Positions 58,585 through 64,000 of a stretch of DNA of 64,000 nt are shown here, one piece after another. Source of the stretch: Streptococcus sp. X13SY08 (GTDB lineage: Bacteria > Bacillota > Bacilli > Lactobacillales > Streptococcaceae); the NCBI RefSeq assembly GCF_001182825.2, contig NZ_LFYO02000002.1:124001-188000 (forward strand), in the 5' to 3' direction. The position numbers were made by a program, and so were the translations under genes. A model generated the notes under the pieces. That model was not told the origin of the DNA. It worked only from the letters and a program-made list of their open reading frames with translations, and ran no database searches. Positions within the stretch are counted from its first letter, which is position 1; every line of letters begins with the position of its first letter.

Positions 58585-59441
58585 TGAGGTAGGACTAAAA
58601 GAAAAATTCATCTCCGTCATTTTATCTTAGTCTAAATTGTGAGACGAAGGGGTGATTGCTATTGGAAAGGCAACACTTTTCTGTACAAAATTTATAAGTT
58701 GTTTTTGTTAAGTGATTAATCTTCAGGTCAGAGGTGTCTGATAATTGAGCCTTCCATGGATGCGACGGTGATTCCACCAGTGGACATAGTCCCTTCCAAA
58801 TGATTGGGAATAGGTGTCTCATTTTTCCCTTTAGAATGGGATTTGAAGTTAGCTTCTTGATAAACAGACACCAGATTGAACTGTATCATGATACGCTGAA
58901 TCCGATGTCTGGAGACCTGTTTTCCCTCAATTTCCAGAAGTTTCTTGATTTTTCTAACACCCTATCTGGACTTATTTTCCAGAAAAACGGTTTTGATATC
59001 TTCCTCAAGCACTGTCTCAAACACAGGCTCCACAGCCTTGTAATAATAGCTAGAACGAGGCATACCAAGTAAGCGCCACATAGCTGAAATACTGTGTTTA
59101 TCCTTGTTTGCAGTGATTATTTCCCTTTTCACGCCATAATCACTGCCACTTGCTTTAGGATATCGACCTGCATTCAAGCTCTTTAGTGCGCTTTCTGAGG
59201 GCAATCAGCTCACGCTACTCATCTGTAAGATTATCTGCTGTTTTAAATGAGCCTGTGGGTCTAGCTTGTTTAACTTATTTATCAAAGATAGATGGTGTTA
59301 ACTCATATTCTTTAATGAGCTCACTTCGTTTCATACCAGCATTGAGAAGGTCAACAATTTGTTGGGTAAATTCATCTGAGAATTGGCGACGTACTTTTCT
59401 AGCCATAGTAACTCCTTTTAGATTTCTTTTAGTGTAGAACA
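58585..59441 (-). mobile_element. IS3-family element remnant
   Basis: Minus-strand fragments: OrfA from ATG ~59405 (ARKVRRQFSDEFTQQIVDLL, helix-turn-helix, then a stop where W is expected in SIFDK-stop), and an OrfA/OrfB leucine-zipper region. OrfB pieces follow (HSISAMWRLLGMPRSSYYYK, RKIKKLLEIEGKQVSRHRI, then the extreme end HRRIHGRLNYQTPL). The DDE catalytic core between them is gone. Imperfect terminal repeats with a shared ACTAAAAGAAA lie at ~58585-58605 and ~59421-59441. It separates the pilus locus from the transglutaminase gene and cannot transpose alone. Confidence 0.75.
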
Positions 59442-59588
59442 CTTTATAAATCCTGTCTAGATTAGTGTAATCTATTCAACTGATATATAAAACGCTTTTT
59501 TATAAAGGAGGTGGTGCCTATGTTTGTATGAAATTAAAAGATGCGATCACGTAAACTACTTTTAATTATTTTTAATACTGGAGGATGT

Positions 59589-61262
59589 ATGAAAAAAAGC
59601 ATATTTTAAAAGGTTTATTGTTTAGTACGATGGCTATGGCCTCAGTCGCTGCAGCACAAGTACATGCAGACGATCATCTTGCTCAAGGAAGTTATTATAC
59701 ATATACAAATGTAGAAGGATATCAAGCAACGAGTCATTTTCTTAATCAAAAACAAGCAATAATAGAAGATGTAAAAAAACACATTAGCTCTCTTGGAGAT
59801 GTGGTGACCCCACTCCGTGAGAAAATCATGGAAGTTAATCGATTAATTCTCTCCTATGAACATGAAGATCATAAGTTAGTTCATCAATTAAACTATGGTA
59901 ATAATACTGATGCTCAATATTATAGTGCCGTTCAAAAACGCGATGAATTGCTTCAAAACATTTTTGAGTTGATTGAATCTGATAAAGCGGAATTGGAGTA
60001 TATCCGTGAAAGTTACTACAGTTTATCACAAGAACGCTCAACATTAATTAATCAAATTTTTTCAATTTTAAGTCATCCAAGTTCTCGTAGAATTTATTCT
60101 TACAGAGATGCAGAACGTGAAAATTTGATTCGTTCTTTGCAACAGTACATGGATCGACTCTTAGTTGTACAGTCTGAATTGAATGCTTTGATTGATAAGG
60201 CAAATTCTCTTACAACGGATGATTTATCAGCTGAAATTGGGAAATTAAGTGGTATTCTTTTTGAATTGACAGATGAATCAGCTACTGTTAAGGAAGAAGA
60301 AAACACACCATCAATCCCTCAAGCAGTTGAAGAGGAAGAGACACCAGTTACTCTTGAACCAGCTAAAGAGGAAGAAACATCAGTAGCTCCTAAGCCAACA
60401 CCATCACCAGATAATACTAAGCCGGCAATATCTGTGACAGCAAATTATAATATTATAAACGATGCTTTGAATTTAGGAAATATTGATGATTACACAGCAT
60501 TGACAAATGGTTTGACACATGCGATCGACAATAAAGTTGGTACCATTCGCTATAAACTTGTCTTTAATTCTCGTGAACAGGTAAATGCATATGCGGCTCA
60601 ATTGAGTAAATTGTTAGATCAATACGCTGACAGTGCAGGTACTATTTTAAGAATCAGAACATCAAATCAATTGGGTACTTATTATCGTGGTAACTCAGTT
60701 TCACACATTGAAGTTGAAACTACACTTCAAATTGATTATACTTTGGAGGGGCATCAAAAAGCACTTGTTGCAGAATACAAAGATTTTATAAAACAAGTTG
60801 TAAAAGAACAAATCACAGATAAAAATATTACTGATGATTATGAAAAAGCAAAAATTCTTAACCAATACATCATTGACAGCTACGAGTATGCAGATCGTGA
60901 ATTGAGTACAAATAGCTTAAGGCATCAGTGTTCATGCTCCAGAGTCGTTGTTTAAAGATAAACGTGGAGTTTGCCAAGCATATGCAGTTATGTTTCGAGA
61001 TTTAGCAGTCGAAGCTGGTCTTAACGCTTGGTATGTGACAGGATCAACGAACCAAAGTCGCGATGCAAACCATGCTTGGAATATTGTTGAAATCAATGGC
61101 GTTAAATACTATGTAGATACTACATGGAATGATGTGACAGGTAACTATCGTAATTCGTACTTCTTGGTAGGACGTAATACACTATCACGAGACCATTCAA
61201 TTGATCAAGCCTATGCAGATTTATACAATGACATTCCTGCATATGACTATGATCGTCGTTAA
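59589..61262 (+). pseudogene. Secreted transglutaminase-like protein, frameshifted
   Basis: GGAGG at 59580-59584 points to ATG 59589, whose A run is one base short of an open frame (an upstream ATG at 59585 is in frame with the body). The signal peptide is LKGLLFSTMAMASVAAAQVHA. A helical, coiled-coil region (~50-230), a Pro/Glu/Thr linker (ETPVTLEPAKEEETSVAPKP) and a C-terminal papain-like transglutaminase core follow: Cys in RGVCQAYAVMF, His in ANHAWNIVEI, Asp in YYVDTTWND. A frame change near 60925 precedes the core. Bacterial homologues act as proteases or crosslinkers at the surface; substrate unknown. Confidence 0.78.
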
Positions 61263-61296
61263 AAAATAGAAATCTAGAAGGGAATGGTGGTACATA

Positions 61297-61641
61297 ATGA
61301 AAAAATGGCTCAGTATACCGACTCTAATCTGCCTTTTATTAGCTGTAGGATGGTCTGTTATTGCACTAAAAAAGGGTGAGCAACAACATCTACAGATAGA
61401 AAAGTCAACTAGTCGTAGAGAAGCCCCTTCTATAAATGAAAGAGAAAAAAGTATGCATACAATAAAACACACTCAACAAGCAGAGATTTCACAAGATACT
61501 ACGATTTCAAAAGTTTCTGATACCCAAGAAAGTACAGAAGAAACTAGTCAAGGACATTCAATTGCTACTCAAGAAAATGCGGTAATTAAACCAACTATTG
61601 AAATGACTACTGAAGAAATTCAAATCAAATTGGAAGATTAA
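61297..61641 (+). CDS. Small membrane-anchored hypothetical protein
   Basis: 114 residues. One N-terminal helix (LSIPTLICLLLAVGWSVIAL) precedes a Ser/Thr/Gln/Glu-rich, probably disordered extracellular tail. Ribosome-binding site GAAGGGAA. It starts 35 nt after the transglutaminase-like gene and is probably co-transcribed. No family recognised. Confidence 0.55.
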   Translation: MKKWLSIPTLICLLLAVGWSVIALKKGEQQHLQIEKSTSRREAPSINEREKSMHTIKHTQQAEISQDTTISKVSDTQESTEETSQGHSIATQENAVIKPTIEMTTEEIQIKLED

Positions 61642-61982
61642 TACCAAGATAATAGATTATTTTTATCTATACATTTTTGGAAAAGTTTTGTTGCAACTCT
61701 CATTTTTCGAAAAATCTTTCTTTATGATTTAAACTGAATTAGTATTGTAGTATCAGAATGAATTTATAAGGAAGCGCAATACAATTTGATCGCATCAATG
61801 CACGTCCTCAATAATTCATTATAAAGACTAAAACAGTCAGTTCTATGAAAAAAGGATGAGGGCCCTCTACCAAGCAGAGTATGACATAAAACGATACTAT
61901 ATCTTGTATATAAATCGTAGCTCTACAGTTGAATTTTTCGCTTAACTGAGCTGTTAACTGTAAACAGTTAATGAAAACAAAT

Positions 61983-62024
61983 AAATAGCCTGATACCTTG
62001 ATTCTATGAGAATCAGGTTATTTC
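61983..62024. terminator. Hairpin terminator before the Mga-like gene
   Basis: AATAGCCTGAT pairs with ATCAGGTTATT around a loop holding a second small stem, with T-rich 3' end. The gap 61642-62055 otherwise holds nothing I can identify. Confidence 0.65.
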
Positions 62025-62055
62025 ATTGTATGATAATATTTGATGGAGGATATCT

Positions 62056-63571
62056 ATGCTAGCTAAATATATTGAACCTGCTATTCTGAATAAAATTTTT
62101 TTAATTAATACTCTTTTGGAATTTACATATAGTGAGTTTTCCGAACTTGTTCAGATTACTAGATTCAGTAAGAAAAACAATTCGAGAACTGATTATTGAA
62201 CTTCAGCCACTATTTGAAGATTTACTTCAAATTCGCATGAATTCTAAACAGGTTTACTGTTGTTTGTTGTCGAATGCAACGAAGACAGACTGTTTACACC
62301 GTATCTATAGGGACTCCCCTTTTTTATAATGTTTGCGTTTTTTAGTGATGAATCAGCAACAACTTCCCTATAATGAGTTTATCAAAACTCACTATATCTC
62401 AGTTCCAACAGCATACCGTTTGAAACAGCGTTGTCATCATTACCTTGAGACCCTCCAACTTACTGTGGAAAACAATTATATTGTTGGTGAGGAATTTAAA
62501 ATTCGTTATTTACTTGCGTTGTTGCAATGTCATTTTGGAATTATCTGTTACTAAATTACAGAAGAAGATCGTATGTTAGTTAGGGATTTTATGACAGCGT
62601 CAAATGCTCACATGACACAAGATTTATTGGGATTGATGGAAGAAGAGCTTCTATTCTTTGAGTTTTTAGTGATTTTAACATGGAAGCGACATATCTTTAG
62701 ACTATTCTTACCAGCTTCTCGTCAGTTTGATGCACTGAAAAAATTGTTTATTTATCAACTGATTCATAATTATTCAGAACAGGTTTTTGAACATCGTCTT
62801 CAAATTAAATTTGACAAAGTTGATTATGATTATCTATTTTTAGTTTATTGTACTCGTAATAGTCCCTTTGCTGGGGATAAGTGGACCCCAGAGCATAATA
62901 ATGCACTAGCAAAAATTGTTATTAATGAAACAGATATAGCAACATTATTGCCATTATTTGAACGATTTTTAGATTCTACGCTAGTATTTTCAGAATTTTT
63001 TATTACTAGTATGATTGAGTTGTTTCGAAAATTTCTCTATAATCTTCAGCAGTTACTCCCTGAGAATTGTTTGATTGATAGGTATCTCAATGAGGAGTGC
63101 TCACCGCTTTATATAAAAAACAGAGAACTTCTCAGTAAATGGATGGCTGAATTGGGCTATGTCGGTGAAATTAGTCCTAAACATCTTAATTTGTTAACTG
63201 TTCAAATTAGGCAATTACTGAAAAACCAACTTGCCCCTGCATCAGTGGTACTATGTTCCAATAATGATGCTAATTTACTCATGTTTAAAAGTTGGCTACA
63301 TCAACACTTATCTGAAAAGTCTACAAGGATTATTTCTTTTAACTTTAATACTGAAGATGTAGAGCTGTTAAAAAATATGGAAAATGCAGTAATTATTGCT
63401 GATAAAAAATACATTCCTCTTTTAAAAAAGATGTGTGCTCCAAATAATAATATTATCTTTGATTTAGCAGTTTATACCAAAGAGTATCGTTTACAACACG
63501 TTTGTGAAGCTATTGCAATGCAACGCCAGCAGGTCTACCATCGTTTTATTAGCACGCGATTAGATGCATAG
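62056..63571 (+). pseudogene. Mga-like transcriptional regulator, multiply disrupted
   Basis: The N-terminal winged helix is split: LLEFTYSEFSELVQ in one frame, LDSVRKTIRELIIELQPLFE in another. The Mga central domain is FIKTHYISVPTAYRLKQRCH and VGEEFKIRYLLALLQCHFGI, with an in-frame TAA (62552-62554) before ITEEDRM and a frame slip at T runs near 62325-62340. The last ~330 residues are open to 63571 and include a PTS EIIB-like end (SVVLCSNNDANLLMF). Mga/AtxA-type regulators control surface and virulence genes by PTS phosphorylation. Likely targets would be the adjacent surface genes, by position only. Confidence 0.75.
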
Positions 63572-63770
63572 AGGTATGCGAATCCATAGGCAGAATATGG
63601 TATAGTTATTTCGTGTGATTTTTGTACTAGCAAAGCAGGTGCAGGAAATATTGATATACAGCACAGCGAGTTAACGAAGTAATGAACGTTAAAGTGAATA
63701 TATTATTATTTTGTGATAAGATGAATTGTAAAATAGAGTACAGCAAAAAATAGACATAGACGTCTCCATC

Positions 63771-64000
63771 ATAGTTGAGGCTATCGTGGATGCAGATATT
63801 TTGTGTCTTAACTCATTTGATGAGTTTTACCAGATCAGGATGTGTTAAATGCTCTCTATGCTGATAGGTTTATGGGGGAGCGGGTGAGATTTACAACGAT
63901 GACGCGTGGGATAGCTTGATTTATCAGACTAAGAGTCTGGGAACTTGGGACTTGGAATGGGTGATTGAAAACACAGTATGTTTACATTTTGCTAGACGAG
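63771..64000 (+). pseudogene. Glycosyltransferase family 8 fragments at the window edge
   Basis: Three short pieces in different frames recall GT8 enzymes. VDADILCLNSFDEFYQ (from ~63786) carries the DxD metal/sugar-nucleotide motif. DQDVLNALYADRF (63833-63871) and EIYNDDAWDSLIYQTKSLG...NTVCLHFAR (to the edge) match the later HF(A/G)-type motif. The pieces are much closer together than in an intact gene, so blocks are missing at ~63833 and ~63872. The gene continues past the window. Nothing was recognised in 63572-63770. Confidence 0.5.

Noticed and set aside
59510-59530. A 15-nt stretch (GGTGCCTATGTTTGT) shared with the coiA start as a common regulatory element
   Set aside because: It spans only a ribosome-binding site and start-like region; one shared 15-mer in 64 kb of AT-rich sequence is weak, and no reading frame follows at the second site.

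Overview
The window looks like the chromosome of a low-GC Streptococcus, most like S. suis or the S. sanguinis group. This rests on the conserved tmk-holB-yabA-rsmI order, a streptococcal niaR/niaX pair, a PrsA-like foldase next to a T-box-controlled alaS, a late-competence coiA with a ComX-type box, a Lactococcus-style dhaS-dhaQ/dhaKLM locus and an Mga-type regulator. No rRNA, tRNA or CRISPR array was seen. The species call is inference.

Layout. 1-4.9 kb: 3' end of livF, tandem degenerate repeats, a broken two-component system with a secreted coiled-coil repeat protein, a CBS/ACT protein and yitT. 5-7.7 kb: tmk-holB-yabA-rsmI. 7.8-10.7 kb: serC-GNAT-serA for serine synthesis. 11-17.9 kb: DNA repair genes (ogt, alkD, nth, exoA) mixed with an ArsC/Spx-like protein, two VOC proteins, two paralogous cation-efflux proteins and an XRE regulator. 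17.9-25.6 kb: a three-carbon metabolism block, dhaS-dhaQ divergent from dhaKLM, then glpK-glpO-glpF, with a recognisable DhaS operator and cre-like sites. 25.7-42.1 kb: housekeeping genes (metG, coiA, pepF, niaX/niaR, an O-methyltransferase, prsA, alaS) with large palindromic repeats and structured leaders. 42.3-58.5 kb: a type IV pilus (T4P) locus resembling the S. sanguinis pil cluster: pilF, pilT, pilG, pilE, three further prepilin-like genes (one with a von Willebrand A domain, one with a lectin-like tail), pilM, pilN, pilO, three accessory genes (helical membrane protein, PRC-barrel protein, VanW-like protein) and pilD running in frame into a glucosaminidase. 58.5-64 kb: an IS3-family remnant, a secreted transglutaminase-like protein, a small membrane protein, an Mga-like regulator and glycosyltransferase family 8 fragments.

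A striking property of the sequence is how many genes are broken. About eighteen sites look like internal deletions, mostly of some 20-30 codons. There are also about ten one- or two-base indels, several in homopolymers, and at least nine in-frame stop codons. These hit genes expected to be essential (holB, alaS) as well as accessory ones, so consensus or assembly error must be excluded before calling any of them a real pseudogene. Intact stretches, such as most of 16-23 kb and 31.6-33.4 kb, show the sequence is not uniformly poor.

The most interesting biology is the T4P locus. Its assembly protein PilO carries an extra jelly-roll-like domain, its prepilin peptidase is joined to a peptidoglycan hydrolase, and its 3' half holds VanW-like, PRC-barrel and unrecognised membrane proteins. 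Together these suggest a machine adapted to push a pilus through a thick Gram-positive wall.
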